Assembly: GCF_008312835.1 (NCBI RefSeq) | Contig: NZ_VSKS01000017.1 | Coordinates: forward strand, 124,001-188,000 | DNA: 64,000 nt | Direction of reading: 5' to 3' | Source of the DNA: Streptomyces marokkonensis | GTDB lineage: Bacteria > Actinomycetota > Actinomycetes > Streptomycetales > Streptomycetaceae | Shown: positions 44,734-53,262 of the stretch, piece by piece | How positions within the stretch are numbered: the first letter of the stretch is position 1 | How the letters are laid out: each line of letters starts with the position of its first letter | The notes under the pieces: generated by a model | What the model was told of the DNA's origin: nothing | Databases searched by the model: none | Seen by the model: the letters and a program-made list of their open reading frames with translations, nothing else | Program-made: the position numbers and the translations under genes

Positions 44734-45798
44734 ATGATGGGCGAGACGTTCGGCCTGAGCCGACGGCAGCTACTCAAACGGGGCGGTGCACTGACGGCCG
44801 GTGCCCTGACCGGATCCCTGGTCCTCAGCCAAGCGGCCACCGCGGCCGCCGCCGTACCCGCCTCCAAGCGCTTCGATCTCACCGACGACTCGGACCAGTG
44901 GTTCCGCGAGATCCTGCTGAGCGAGACACGGATCCTGCAGTCCTTCGGCTTCGACAACACCAACAAACACCTCTACACGGCCCAGTTGGTGCAAGGCGGG
45001 CGCATCCTGTCCGGGGAGAGCCGGGCCTACACCGGCACCGAGCGGTCCACCAACGGCGACCTGTGCATCACCCGCCTGGACTGGCGGGGATCCATCATCG
45101 GCCGCATGTACCTCAAGGGCTTCGGCCACGGCGTGTCGATCGGTGTGGAGCCCTCCGGCAACAGCGCCTACCTGTGGACCGAGACCGACTCCGTGCCCGA
45201 CAGCCAGAACACCGGCTACGGAACGAAGATCGCACGCTTCAAGTTCGCCAACGGGGCCGTGCTCCAGCCGGATTCCTTCCAAGTCACTCGATTCGACCCG
45301 GTCCCCGGCTCCGACCACAACACCGCCGCAATCGATCCCGTCAACAACCGCCTGGCCGTCCGGCACCGCATCGGCGGCACCTGGAAGTACAGCCTGTACG
45401 ACCTCGCCACCTTCAAGACCGGCACCTTCACCCCGCTGGCCACCATCACCCAGCCCGCCGTCCTGACCGGCCCCACCTTCCAGGGCTACACCAGCCTGGG
45501 CCAGTACCTGTACACCCTCGACGGCACCGCCTACACGTACGACGCGAACGGCAACCGGACCAGCACCAGCAACACCTACCTGACCTCCGTCGACTGGAAC
45601 ACCGGCACCGTCTACGAACGACGCCTCAGCAAGGCGGGCGAAAGCCTCTTCTACCGCGAACCCGAAGGACTGGCCGTCCAGATCCCCGACATCACGAACC
45701 CCGCGGCCGCCCGCCTCCACATCGGCTTCGGCTCCATGCAATCGCTGACCGAAACCGACAAGAAGGCCAGCTTCTACTACAAGGACCTCCTCGTCTGA
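44734..45798 (+). CDS. Tat-exported TagC-like beta-propeller protein
   Basis: A 354-residue exported protein. The N-terminus carries a twin-arginine signal (LSRRQLLKRGGALTAGALTG SLVLSQA). The mature part is all-beta with repeated strands around short motifs: DNTNKHLYTAQLVQ, DLCITRLDWRGSIIGRMYLKGFGHG, PSGNSAYLWTETDS, KFANGAVL and LFYREPEGLAVQ. This pattern fits the family of teichoic-acid biosynthesis C-like/phage-tail-type propeller proteins often found in streptomycetes. Tat use implies folding, and perhaps Ca binding, before export. Two ATG codons at 44734 and 44737 lie 13-16 bp after AGGAGAGG. It is followed directly by an IS element. Confidence 0.75.
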   Translation: MMGETFGLSRRQLLKRGGALTAGALTGSLVLSQAATAAAAVPASKRFDLTDDSDQWFREILLSETRILQSFGFDNTNKHLYTAQLVQGGRILSGESRAYTGTERSTNGDLCITRLDWRGSIIGRMYLKGFGHGVSIGVEPSGNSAYLWTETDSVPDSQNTGYGTKIARFKFANGAVLQPDSFQVTRFDPVPGSDHNTAAIDPVNNRLAVRHRIGGTWKYSLYDLATFKTGTFTPLATITQPAVLTGPTFQGYTSLGQYLYTLDGTAYTYDANGNRTSTSNTYLTSVDWNTGTVYERRLSKAGESLFYREPEGLAVQIPDITNPAAARLHIGFGSMQSLTETDKKASFYYKDLLV

Positions 45799-45890
45799 CA
45801 CCGCACCTCGAGACCAACCTCCGCATCACCCGCAACCCCCGCCCACGCGTGACCCCGACACCCCGATGCCGGCCCTCAAGGCGCTCCATA

Positions 45891-46660
45891 GAGCTCGTAA
45901 CACGATCATGGGCGGGCCTTCTTGAGGGGTCTCTCTAGCAGATGAGGCTACAGGCCAACGAGACGAAGGCATCGTGGAGTTCGGTTCGGCGTTCCCTACG
46001 GACGGCAAGGCGTTTGAACTGGTGGAGCAGGGCGAAGGTCTGCTCGACGACGTAGCGGAGCTTGCCCAAGCCCTTGATGTTCGGGGCGCCCTTGCGGGAG
46101 ATGACCGGCAAGATCCGCCGCTTGCGCAGCTCTCGGCGGTTGGGGTTGGAGTCGTAGCCCTTGTCACCGAGGAGCGAGTCGGGGCGGCGGCGCGGGTGCC
46201 CGCGCCGTCCGGCCACGGGCGGGATGCCGTCGACCAGGGCGAGGGTCTGGGTGACGTCGTTGACGTTTGCCGCGGTGGTGATGACCTTGAGCGGGGTGCC
46301 GCGTCCGTCGTTCAGCTCGGCGAGCAGGATGCGGTGCAGTTGGTCGAAGACCCCGGCCTGCTGCCACCGCTCCAGGCGCCGCCAACAGGTCTGCCCGGAA
46401 CCGAATCCCAGCTCCAGCGGCAGGAGTTGCCAGGCTGTGTCGTTGTGCAGGACGTACAGGATGCCCTGCAGACACAGCCGGTCCGCCACCGGCCGTGGGC
46501 CCGGCGACTTCTCCGGCCAGGGTGGCAGCAGCGGCTCGATCAGCGCCCACAAGTCGTCGTCCACGATCCATGGCCGGGTGCTCACATCCTCCCGAACGGC
46601 GGAATCGTCACATCGGTCACGCCGGACCAGGGCACTGCAACAAGATCAAGTTACGAGCTC
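45891..46660 (-). mobile_element. IS5-family element, internally deleted (770 bp)
   Basis: The left end GAGCTCGTAACACGATCATG (45891-45910) and right end (46641-46660 reversed, GAGCTCGTAACTTGATCTTG) match at 17 of 20 positions. The transposase between them has lost its middle. It could still be mobilised in trans if the ends are functional. Confidence 0.7.
45935..46585 (-). pseudogene. IS5-family transposase with internal in-frame deletion
   Basis: A 216-residue frame. The N-terminal part (WIVDDDLWALIEPLLPPWPE, LCLQGILYVLHNDTAWQLLP, GQTCWRRLERWQQAGVFDQL) and the C-terminal part (SLLGDKGYDS, VVEQTFALLHQFKRLAVRRE) are typical of the IS5 group. Between LLAELN and DGRGTPLK about 40 residues are missing, including the VDSS-type segment with the first catalytic Asp. 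The second Asp and the Glu remain. The protein cannot be an active transposase. Confidence 0.85.
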
Positions 46661-46772
46661 GTAGGACACGGTCTGATACCGCAACAAAGTCTTCGGCGTG
46701 ACTGGTTGCCAGGCTGTTCGCCGGCCTGGGCTTAGATGGGGATCCTGGTGATGTCAGGGCGTAACGGAGAGG

Positions 46773-47207
46773 CTAGCGAGGTGCCGCGAGTACGTCCCGG
46801 AGTACGTTCGCGAGCGTGACGCGGGCCAGCTCGCGTCTCACGGTCTCCTCGATGCCCTCGTAGATGCTCTGCATTGCCGGCTGGATGCCGTGACCCACCA
46901 CGCATCCCTGGTCCGGGGTGGTGCGGTGCATTGCGAACAGCGGGCCGGGTTCCACTGCCTCGTACACGTCGAGCAGGGTCATCGACTCCAGCTCGCGTGC
47001 CAGCGACCAGCCCGCGCCCACGCCCCGCCGGGACTCCACGAGCCCGGCCCTGCGCAGCTCGCCGAGCAGCCGTCTGATCACCACGGGGTTGGTGTTCGCG
47101 CTGGTCGCGATCTGCTCGGAGGTGGCGACCTCATGGCCCTGGCGCTGATAGAGGCCGATCCAGGCCAGCGCGTGGGCCGCGATGGTCAGCCTGCTGTTGG
47201 CGCTCAT
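46773..47207 (-). CDS. Rrf2 family transcriptional regulator
   Basis: A 144-residue winged-helix regulator of the Rrf2 family. Key segments are SRLTIAAHALAWIGLYQ, VATSEQIATSANTNPVVIRR LLGELRRAGLVES, RRGVGAGWSLAR and MTLLDVYEAVE. Only one cysteine (DQGCVVGHG) is present instead of the three-cysteine Fe-S cluster, so it is of the YwnA-like, probably non-Fe-S class, perhaps sensing an electrophile or thiol oxidant. The ATG at 47205-47207 follows GGAGGAG. It is divergent from the SDR across 128 bp containing two operator palindromes. Confidence 0.92.
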   Translation of the reverse strand: MSANSRLTIAAHALAWIGLYQRQGHEVATSEQIATSANTNPVVIRRLLGELRRAGLVESRRGVGAGWSLARELESMTLLDVYEAVEPGPLFAMHRTTPDQGCVVGHGIQPAMQSIYEGIEETVRRELARVTLANVLRDVLAAPR

Positions 47208-47237
47208 GGACTCCTCCTCTCGGCCGCAACGCTTCAT

Positions 47238-47259
47238 GTTACGACAGCTCAGTTGTAAC
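47238..47259. promoter_or_regulatory. Rrf2 operator 1
   Basis: The 22-bp site starts GTTACGAC and ends GTTGTAAC, an imperfect palindrome. It lies 31 bp upstream of the Rrf2 start and is repeated in inverted orientation at 47267-47288. Confidence 0.65.
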
Positions 47260-47266
47260 AGGGAAG

Positions 47267-47288
47267 GTTGCAACTGGCGTGTCGTAAC
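47267..47288. promoter_or_regulatory. Rrf2 operator 2
   Basis: The reverse complement of this site (GTTACGACACGCCAGTTGCAAC truncated to its arms GTTACGAC and GTTGCAAC) matches operator 1 at 18 of 22 positions. It is 8 bp from operator 1 and 48 bp before the SDR start, so one regulator can control both divergent genes. Confidence 0.65.
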
Positions 47289-47335
47289 AACTAAGGTTTC
47301 GACTGCAGGAAGGGTCAATCAACGAGGTGAGAAGA

Positions 47336-48085
47336 ATGAGCAAGCCACTCACGGGCAAGGTCGCCCTGGTCACCGGGGGGTCGCGCGGACTGGGAGCCGC
47401 GACCGTACGACTGCTGGCCGAGCAGGGCGCTGACGTCGCCTTCACCTACGTCAGCTCCGAGAAACAGGCGCAGGCCGTCGTCGACGAGGTGCACGGCAAG
47501 GGAGCCAAGGCCGTCGCCTTCCAGTCCGACCAGGCGGACACGAGCCGGGCGCCGGCGCTGGTCGACGACGTAGTCGCGCACTTCGGCGGCCTGGACATCC
47601 TCGTCAACAACGCGGCGATCTCCGTGGCCGGCACGGTGGACGACCCGGACGCCGACACCGCCGCACTGGACCGGATGCACGCCACCAACTACCTCGGCGT
47701 GATCTCCGTCATCCGGGCCGCCTCCCGAGTGCTGCGCACGGGCGGCCGCGTCATCACGGTGAGTTCCGGACTGGGCTCCCGGGTCGGCGCCCCCGGCCTT
47801 GCCGACTACGCGGCGACCAAGTCCGGGATCGAGAGGTACACCATGGGCGTCGCACGCGACCTCGGGCCCCGGAACATCACGGCCAACGTCGTAGAGGCCG
47901 GACTGATGGAGGGCGGTATGCAACCGCCGGACCCCGAGACCCTCAATGCCCTGGTCAGCTCGCTGTCCCTGCAACGCATGGGGCACCCCGACGAAATCGC
48001 CGCGGCGATCGCCTTCCTGGCGAGCCCCGCCGCGTCATACGTCACGGGCGCGGTGCTGGACGCCCACGGCGGCTACAACGCCTGA
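47336..48085 (+). CDS. Short-chain dehydrogenase/reductase
   Basis: A 249-residue classical SDR. The cofactor motif is TGGSRGLG near residue 12, followed by TYVSSEKQAQ (a Ser/Lys pattern compatible with NADPH), NNAAI, the catalytic Ser in ITVSSGLGS and YAATK for the Tyr/Lys pair, ending GAVLDAHGGYNA. The ATG at 47336 is chosen over GTG at 47327 because GAGGTGAGAAGA precedes it. It is paired divergently with the Rrf2 regulator, a common arrangement for stress- or electrophile-responsive quinone/carbonyl reductases. Confidence 0.9.
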   Translation: MSKPLTGKVALVTGGSRGLGAATVRLLAEQGADVAFTYVSSEKQAQAVVDEVHGKGAKAVAFQSDQADTSRAPALVDDVVAHFGGLDILVNNAAISVAGTVDDPDADTAALDRMHATNYLGVISVIRAASRVLRTGGRVITVSSGLGSRVGAPGLADYAATKSGIERYTMGVARDLGPRNITANVVEAGLMEGGMQPPDPETLNALVSSLSLQRMGHPDEIAAAIAFLASPAASYVTGAVLDAHGGYNA

Positions 48086-48154
48086 ACCCGAACCCCTGCC
48101 GCGCACCCCGAAGGACATCGCGCCTTCGGGGCGCGCACCGCCAACGACCCGCGT

Positions 48155-48204
48155 GTGCGTGGACACGCCTCAAGAAGCCCGGATCGTGATCGTGTTACGA
48201 GCTC
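48155..48204. repeat. Solo or distal IS end, inverted copy of the 45891 end
   Basis: The reverse complement of this stretch repeats the first 18 bp of the IS at 45891 exactly and about 45 bp loosely. The following 285 bp to 48489 contain no gene I can support. Confidence 0.6.
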
Positions 48205-48489
48205 ATAGACGATCTGCACCGCGGCTTTCCGTGCAAGGCCTCGCGGAGCACGACACCGGCCAGAAGCGGAAAGGCCAGTACGGCACAGTGCCGGGCCACG
48301 AAGGGCGGGCCCTTGCACTCCCGGTACACGCCCGCACGAGCTTGTGCGCGTTTTGGCGGTGAGCTGTGCCGGGGAACGCGCTGGGAGATGGCCCTGCCCT
48401 TGATCACTGTGGCTGACTCGGCGTCACACTGCTCCCTGCCGACCTTCTCCGCAAACGTGGTCAGATACTTCACCTGCGCGGCGTGGCTG

Positions 48490-49383
48490 ACGAGCTCGTG
48501 CACGGTAGGCGGTGAGGCGTCAAGCTTCTGATCGTTGATCATGGTCGTGTGATGGGGAACGCATCTCGTGCAGCGATCATCGGCGACCGGAGGATCACGG
48601 GCCTGTCGGCCGATGTGATCGCTGAACTCGTGGTCGAGCTGGGCCCGTTGTGGCATGAACGGCACCAAGCCAAGCTGATGCCCCGGCAGCGGAAGCGCGC
48701 GATCGGTGCCGGCGCGAAGCACCGGCTGGTCTTCGTCGACCGGCTCTCGGCCACCCTCGCGCACCTCCGACACGGGGTCACGCGTGACGTGCTGGCCTGC
48801 TGATTCGGGATGGACCGCTCCACCGTCACCCGCGCCATCGAAAAAGTGCGGCCCCTGCTCGCCGAAACGCGGCTGCACCGTCAGCGCCGGAGTGCGGCTG
48901 CGGACCCTGGCCGAGGTCATCGGCCACCTCGACGCCAGCGGAAAGACCGGCATCATGGACGGCACCGAGATGCGGGTCCGTCGGCCGACCGCCGGACGCA
49001 AGGACCAGGACACGTTCATCTCCGGCAAGAGCAAGCAGAACGCCGTCAAAACCATGGTGGTCGCCGACGAGGACGAGCGGGTATGGGTTTCGCAGTCCGG
49101 CCAAGCCCGGAAGCTGCGTGGACATCACCCATGCCCGCCAGTCAGGGCTGGTCAAGCTCCTGGCCGACGGGCCCGCGGAGGAGAACCTCGCCGACGCCGG
49201 TTATCAGGGCTGGGTGCCCTGACCCGCCACCTCTGCCGCCGCGAGTACCTGAGTCACACCGTCCAGGCCGTCGCCGGACTGCTGTCTCACCAGCACACCG
49301 CGGATCTGGCCTCGGCACGGCAGATTGAACACGGAGCCAAGTCGAAGCCTTCGACGTCTCACGCCCACCGTGCACGAGCTCGT
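48490..49383 (+). mobile_element. Decayed IS5-type element with ACGAGCTCGTGCACGGT ends
   Basis: Inverted ends ACGAGCTCGTGCACGGT (48490-48506) and its reverse complement (49367-49383) are perfect over 17 bp and similar for about 20 more. They enclose a broken transposase gene. The termini share GAGCTCGT with the unrelated-sized element at 45891, implying a common IS subgroup or target preference. Confidence 0.75.
48549..49222 (+). pseudogene. IS5-type transposase with nonsense mutation and frameshifts
   Basis: The frame starts GNASRAAIIGDRRITGLSAD and reads HRLVFVDRLSATLAHLRHGV TRDVLAC, where a TGA at 48801-48803 replaces the expected Trp codon before FGMDRSTVTRAIEKVRPLL. Near 48880 it shifts frame to GCTVSAGVRLRTLAEVIGHLDAS and TGIMDGTEMRVRRP (the DGTE segment). 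Near 49115 it shifts again to DITHARQSGLVKLLADGPAE ENLADAGYQG. The order is that of a DDE transposase with helix-turn-helix N-terminus. Inactive. Confidence 0.85.
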
Positions 49384-50070
49384 TGATTCTGTCTCTTTGG
49401 TCAGCGTCAGGCCCAGATGAGATCGCGAGCTTGTCCGTTCGTGTGGCCAGGCCGCGCCGCTGCTCGAGAGGATAGATGCACCGCTCGAGGGTGTCCGTCT
49501 GGGTGTGCGCGCGTAGGGACTGCGGGCGCCCTGGCTGTTCCCGACCCAGCGTCCCGGACGGCACTGACCAGCAGCCGGCTCGCGACCCGTCTGTCGTATA
49601 TCGACCGCGACCAATGGTGGTGGCAGCTCGCCGCGGACCGGCATAAGGCAGGAATGACCGGTGCCATCGGACGCACCGAACCCATTCCGTACTCGGTATG
49701 CGCCCGTCCGTCCGGGACCTGCTGGCATTCAGCCGTGATCGAATCGAACTGATGAATCCGGCGCAACCGTGCGGATTTCGAACAGGATCGCCAGACCCCG
49801 CCCGCCCGCCAGACATCACCCACGCGCGTGAAGCGAGGAGGTGTTTCGTTCGAACGCGGACCCCCTTGGGGTGGGCATTTTGCGCATGTTCGATTTCTCG
49901 GCCGACCCCACCGAATAGACCCAACCCAGATTGGCCTCCACGAAAAATCCTATGTATGCCCATACTCTCGTCCTCTGTGGACGTCATTGCTCGTCGCTGG
50001 CGAGCAGCGATACGGACATCTGCGTGTGAGGTGTGATTCCGTCCTCTTCCCCCCTTTCCTGGAGAGTGAG
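49384..50070. other. Long non-coding region upstream of the polysaccharide cluster
   Basis: About 690 bp with no supportable gene. Short frames have no ribosome binding site or recognisable sequence. It contains an inverted repeat GTATGCCCATAC at 49954-49965, about 105 bp before the cluster start, and AT-richer stretches near 49850-49980. It probably holds the cluster promoter. Confidence 0.45.
49954..49965. promoter_or_regulatory. Inverted repeat GTATG-CC-CATAC
   Basis: A perfect 5-bp inverted repeat with 2-bp centre in the promoter region of the polysaccharide cluster. It is a possible regulator site only. Confidence 0.25.
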
Positions 50071-51153
50071 ATGCGCGTTGTCGTCACCGGTGGCGGCGGT
50101 TTCCTGGGGTCCCATCTGTGCGAGGCATTGCTGCGACGCGGCGATGCGGTGGTGTGCCTCGACGATTTCTCCACCGGCGTTCCGGAGAACGTCGCACACC
50201 TGCTGCCCGACCCGGCCTTCGAACTGCACCGCGTGGACGTGGGCGAGGGCGTGGACGTGGCGGGCCAGGTCGACGCCGTCGCCCATCTGGCCTCCCCGGC
50301 CTCCCCGCCCGACTACCTGCGCCGCCCGCTGGAGACGCTCGCGGTGGGCAGCCGCGGAACGGAGAACGCCCTGCGTCTGGCCCTCCGGCACGGCGCCCGG
50401 TTCATCCTCGCGTCGACCAGCGAGATCTACGGCGACCCGTTGGTCCACCCGCAGGAGGAGACGTACTGGGGCAACGTCAACTCCATTGGTCCGCGCAGCG
50501 TCTACGACGAGGCGAAGCGGTACGCGGAGGCGGTGTCGGCCGCCTACCACCGAGCACACGATCTCGACGTGGGGATCGCGCGGATCTTCAACACCTACGG
50601 GCCGCGGATGAGGCCGCACGACGGGCGTGTGGTGTCCAGCTTCATCACGCAGGCGCTGACCGGCGAACCGCTCACCATCTACGGCGACGGTGGCCAGACG
50701 CGCAGCTTCTGCTACGTCGACGACATGATCCGCGGCCTCCTCGCGCTCCTCGACTCCTCCGAGATGGGCCCGTTCAACCTCGGCAACCCGATCGAGCGCA
50801 CCGTCCGCGAACTCGCCGAGACGGTGCTCGCGCTGACCGGTTCGGTATCCGAGGTGAACCACCACCCCCTGCCGGTCGACGACCCGGTCCGCCGGCGTCC
50901 GGTGATCACCCGGGCTCGTGAGGTGCTGGGCTGGACACCCGAGATCGAGCTCACCGAGGGCCTGAGCCGCACCATCGCCTACTTCGGCGCCCGCCCCGAC
51001 CGGCTCGGCGTCTCGGCCGCGGCGATCCGCGGCGGCCAGGGCGACACGGTCCTGCCGGCCTCGGTGTCCGTCGCTCCCCAGGCCATCCCTGCCCCGTCCG
51101 GTGTCGGCATGCCGTCCGGGGCAGCCTCCGAACCGGCCGCCGCCAAAGGCTGA
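50071..51153 (+). CDS. UDP-glucuronate decarboxylase-like NAD-dependent epimerase/dehydratase
   Basis: A 360-residue extended SDR. The NAD motif is TGGGGFLGSHL (6-16). The UXS-type active site is visible: STSEIYGDP (116-123) and GPRSVYDEAKR with Tyr145/Lys149, followed by ARIFNTYGPRM and the YVDDM segment. The E in STSEIYGD and the RSxYDExKR context are typical of UDP-glucuronate decarboxylase (UDP-xylose synthase). The last about 40 residues are an Ala/Pro-rich tail. ATG at 50071 follows GGAGAG. It is the first gene of the polysaccharide cluster, and UDP-glucuronate would come from the Ugd encoded downstream. Confidence 0.85.
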   Translation: MRVVVTGGGGFLGSHLCEALLRRGDAVVCLDDFSTGVPENVAHLLPDPAFELHRVDVGEGVDVAGQVDAVAHLASPASPPDYLRRPLETLAVGSRGTENALRLALRHGARFILASTSEIYGDPLVHPQEETYWGNVNSIGPRSVYDEAKRYAEAVSAAYHRAHDLDVGIARIFNTYGPRMRPHDGRVVSSFITQALTGEPLTIYGDGGQTRSFCYVDDMIRGLLALLDSSEMGPFNLGNPIERTVRELAETVLALTGSVSEVNHHPLPVDDPVRRRPVITRAREVLGWTPEIELTEGLSRTIAYFGARPDRLGVSAAAIRGGQGDTVLPASVSVAPQAIPAPSGVGMPSGAASEPAAAKG

Positions 51154-51337
51154 ACCGGGCCGGCCTGCACGACGGGCCCGCGGACCGTGGGCGGTGCAGG
51201 CCACCGTGGCCGCACAGGCCGCCGTTAGGCCGGATCTGTCCCCATCAAAGCCCCCGTCCGTGTTCGCGGCTCCGGTGCCGTTCCCCCACCCCGCACGCCA
51301 ACAGACCCCTGTCGCACCGCCTGGAGACCTGTCTGCC

Positions 51338-53227
51338 ATGACGTCGTTGGAGCAAGGGCCCGTCCTGGAAGCCGGCACCAAGAAGGACTCCCCGCTCTCC
51401 CGCCCGGCCCCCGGTACGCCGCAGGAATGGGCCGTCCTCGGCCACGAGATCCGCGCCCTGTCGCAGGGCGCGGTCGCCTCCATCGGCCCCGACGGCCCCG
51501 TCCTCGCGCGTCCCCCACGCGGACTGACCTGCCGCCCTTCCTGTTTCCCTCGGGCGTTCTCTCGCTCCGACCGTCTTCTCGTCCTGCTGCTCTCCGTCGG
51601 CTGGGCGGCCTGCCTGGTCTGGTTCTGGGTGTGGTGGCTCCAGCCGAGCCACCGCCTCGGCTGGCCGGGCATGATCATCAACAGCGCGCTGCTGCTCTAC
51701 CTGACCTACCTGCCGGTGCACTTCCTCGTCGCACTGATCCGGATGCGGCGCTTCGACCCGCAGGTCCCCGTCCCCGCGCTGCGCACCGCCTTCGTGGTCA
51801 CGCGCGCCCCGTCCGAGGGCTGGGACATCGCCCGCACCACGCTTGAGGCGATGCTCGACCAGGACTTCCCGCACGACTACCACGTCTGGCTCTGCGACGA
51901 GGACCCCACCGCGGAGATCCTCGACTGGTGCCGGGCCCGCGGTGTCGGTGTCTCCTGCCGACGCGGCCACCCGGACTACCACCGCGCCGACTGGCCACGA
52001 CGGACCCGGTGCAAGGAGGGCAACCTCGCCTACTTCTACGACCACTGGGGATACGAGCACTACGACGTGGTCGCCCAGCTCGACTGCGACCACGTCCCCG
52101 GGCGCCAGTACCTCGCGGAAGTGGTCCGACCGTTCGCTGACCCGGCCATCGGGTATGTCGCGGCACCCAGTGTCTGCGACTCCAACGCCTCTGGTTCCTG
52201 GGCGGCCCGGGGCCGGCTGCATCGCGAGGCCATCTTCCACGGGCCCGTGCAGCTCGGCCACTCCGCCGGTCTCGCTCCGGTGTGCATCGGCTCGCACTAC
52301 GCGGTGCGCACGACGGCGTTGCGCGGCATCGGCGGTCTCGGCCCTGAGCTCGCGGAGGACTTCTCGACCACGTTCCTGCTCACCTCGGCGGGTTGGCAGG
52401 GCGCGTTCGCGATCGACGCGGAGGCCCACGGCGAAGGGCCCCTCACCTTCAGCGCCATGATCACCCAGGAGTTCCAGTGGTCCCGCAGCCTGGGTGTGAT
52501 GCTCCTGGGCATGCTGCCGCGCCATCTGGGCCGGATGCCGCTGAAGCTCCGTATCCGCTTCTCAGCGGCGCTGATGTACTACCCGCTCCTCGCCACGGCC
52601 ACCGTCCTGGGCATCCTGCTTCCGGCGGTCGCGGCAGTTACCGGAACCCCCTGGATCGACGTCAACTATCTGGAGTTTCTGGGCCACTTCTGGAGCATGT
52701 CGGTGTGGCTGATCCTGCTGACGCTCCTGTGCCGCCGCTGCGGCCTGATGCGCCCTGCGGACGCCCCTGTCCTGAGCTGGGAGATGTGGCTCTTCGCCCT
52801 CTCCCGCTGGCCCTACGTGGCCTGGGGCATGCTGGCCGCGGTGACGCAGAGGATCCGGCCCCGCCAGATCACGTTCAAGGTCACGCCGAAGAAGCGCGTC
52901 GGCCTGGAGCGCCTTCCGCTGCGGACCGTCGTCCCCTATCTGCTCACCACCCTGGTCCTGTCCGGGGCAGCCATCGTCGGTGAGTTCAGCGGCCCTGCCG
53001 TCGGCTACGTGTTCCTGTGCATCCTCGGCTCGGTCTCGTACGCGGCGGTGACCCTCGCGATCAGTGTGCTCCACATCAAGGAGACCGCGCGCGCCGCCGG
53101 AGTCCCCGCCTCGCGAGCCCTGAGCACGGCCGCGCTCCCGTTCACCGCCGGCGTGCTGTGCCTGCTCCCCCTGGCACTCGCCGCCGGCGTCTTCCCCACC
53201 TACTTCACCGGCTTCTACGCCTGGTGA
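51338..53227 (+). CDS. Membrane GT2 glycosyltransferase (cellulose-synthase-like)
   Basis: A 629-residue processive-type glycosyltransferase. Two N-terminal TM helices (near residues 85-135) precede a cytoplasmic GT2 domain with the donor Asp in CDEDPTAE, the DxD motif QLDCDHVPG, the acceptor-base ED in LAEDFST and a QxxRW-like QEFQWSRS. About six C-terminal TM helices follow, forming the export channel. The variant QEFQW instead of QxxRW is unusual. The ATG at 51338 is taken because the preceding 80 in-frame codons overlap the previous gene. It would polymerise and export a beta-glycan from UDP-sugars provided by its neighbours. Confidence 0.88.
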   Translation: MTSLEQGPVLEAGTKKDSPLSRPAPGTPQEWAVLGHEIRALSQGAVASIGPDGPVLARPPRGLTCRPSCFPRAFSRSDRLLVLLLSVGWAACLVWFWVWWLQPSHRLGWPGMIINSALLLYLTYLPVHFLVALIRMRRFDPQVPVPALRTAFVVTRAPSEGWDIARTTLEAMLDQDFPHDYHVWLCDEDPTAEILDWCRARGVGVSCRRGHPDYHRADWPRRTRCKEGNLAYFYDHWGYEHYDVVAQLDCDHVPGRQYLAEVVRPFADPAIGYVAAPSVCDSNASGSWAARGRLHREAIFHGPVQLGHSAGLAPVCIGSHYAVRTTALRGIGGLGPELAEDFSTTFLLTSAGWQGAFAIDAEAHGEGPLTFSAMITQEFQWSRSLGVMLLGMLPRHLGRMPLKLRIRFSAALMYYPLLATATVLGILLPAVAAVTGTPWIDVNYLEFLGHFWSMSVWLILLTLLCRRCGLMRPADAPVLSWEMWLFALSRWPYVAWGMLAAVTQRIRPRQITFKVTPKKRVGLERLPLRTVVPYLLTTLVLSGAAIVGEFSGPAVGYVFLCILGSVSYAAVTLAISVLHIKETARAAGVPASRALSTAALPFTAGVLCLLPLALAAGVFPTYFTGFYAW

Positions 53228-53262
53228 CGGCCTTCGCGACCGAAGGAGAAACGAGGTCCCCC

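Larger units (their letters stand above)
45891..48204. mobile_element. Region bounded by matching inverted IS ends, carrying a deleted IS5 transposase and an Rrf2/SDR gene pair
   Basis: An 18-bp perfect inverted repeat GAGCTCGTAACACGATCA lies at 45891-45908 and, reversed, at 48187-48204. Similarity of the two ends continues inward for about 45 bp (GGGC-TTCTTGAGG). A 3-bp direct repeat ATA flanks both ends. Inside are an IS5-type transposase gene with an internal deletion, an Rrf2 regulator and an SDR. A third related end at 46644-46660 closes a 770-bp unit around the transposase. Either the whole 2.3-kb segment moved as one unit, or a second decayed copy left a solo end. Confidence 0.5.

Noticed and set aside
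44490-45938. A 482-codon plus-strand frame over the TagC-like gene
   Set aside because: Same-strand shadow in another frame, His/Arg/Pro-rich, no motif; the 44734 frame has a Tat signal.
48187-48204. Reading the GAGCTCGT ends as restriction-site or CRISPR-like repeats
   Set aside because: They occur as inverted, not regularly spaced direct, repeats and border transposase sequence, so IS ends explain them better.
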